Shown here: positions 5,899-5,906 of the stretch, one piece after another
Layout: each line of letters opens with the position of its first letter
Position numbering within the stretch: the stretch's first letter is position 1
Assembly (NCBI GenBank): GCA_947447095.1
Contig: CANFIL010000079.1
Coordinates: forward strand, 1-5,906
Length of the DNA: 5,906 nucleotides
Direction: 5' to 3'
From: Actinomycetota bacterium
GTDB taxonomy: Bacteria; Actinomycetota; Actinomycetes; S36-B12; UBA5976
Position numbers and translations under genes: made by a program
Notes under the pieces: generated by a model
Told to the model about the DNA's origin: nothing
What the model saw: only the letters and a program-made list of their open reading frames with translations
Database searches by the model: none

Positions 5899-5906
5899 GC
5901 ACTGTA
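5895..5906 (+). CDS. soxA: Probable start of sarcosine oxidase subunit alpha, cut by right edge
   Basis: An ATG at 5895 overlaps the soxD stop in an ATGA arrangement (TGA at 5896-5898), and the frame reads Met-Ser-Thr-Val to the window end. Only four codons are visible, so the protein cannot be identified from its own sequence. The call rests on the conserved soxB-soxD-soxA order and on the overlap typical of coupled genes. Confidence 0.6.

Noticed and set aside
1..5906. Mobile elements, CRISPR arrays, tRNA or rRNA genes
   Set aside because: I saw no transposase or integrase frames, no regularly spaced repeats and no tRNA-like or rRNA-like sequence; nearly all the window is explained by five protein genes and short intergenic gaps.

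Overview
This window is catabolic DNA from a bacterium, with every gene on the + strand. It holds the end of a glycine-betaine/choline-type ABC importer, followed by an operon for stepwise N-demethylation of dimethylglycine and sarcosine. Base composition is close to 50% G+C by eye. The large flavoprotein matches, in layout and active-site motifs, what I recall of the dimethylglycine oxidase of the actinobacterium Arthrobacter. With the SoxBDA-type genes this makes a moderate-GC actinobacterium the best guess, but the species cannot be fixed from this window.

Region 1 (1-1722) is transport. The first gene is the 3' part of a ProW/OpuAB-type permease, open at the left edge. A 65-base gap with two small perfect hairpins separates it from a lipoprotein substrate-binding protein of the OpuAC/ProX type. 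A strong hairpin terminator at 1735-1773 closes this unit. The ATPase subunit is not in the window and probably lies upstream.

Region 2 (1723-1940) is a 218-base intergenic stretch. After the terminator it carries a plausible promoter whose -10 sits between the arms of a TGTTGC/GCAACA inverted repeat, so regulated expression of the downstream genes is likely.

Region 3 (1941-5906) is a tight operon. It begins with an FAD-dependent oxidase/GcvT fusion (dimethylglycine oxidase-like). After 2 bases comes sarcosine oxidase beta (soxB), after 11 bases sarcosine oxidase delta (soxD), and then an ATGA overlap starts what should be soxA, cut off by the right edge.

Proposed logic: the importer brings in betaine or a related methylated amine. 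An enzyme outside the window converts betaine to dimethylglycine. The fusion enzyme then makes sarcosine, and the heterotetrameric sarcosine oxidase makes glycine. Both demethylation enzymes have folate domains that capture the released methyl carbon as 5,10-methylene-tetrahydrofolate. The families are all known. I see no undescribed enzyme system; the points of interest are the arrangement and the regulatory DNA.
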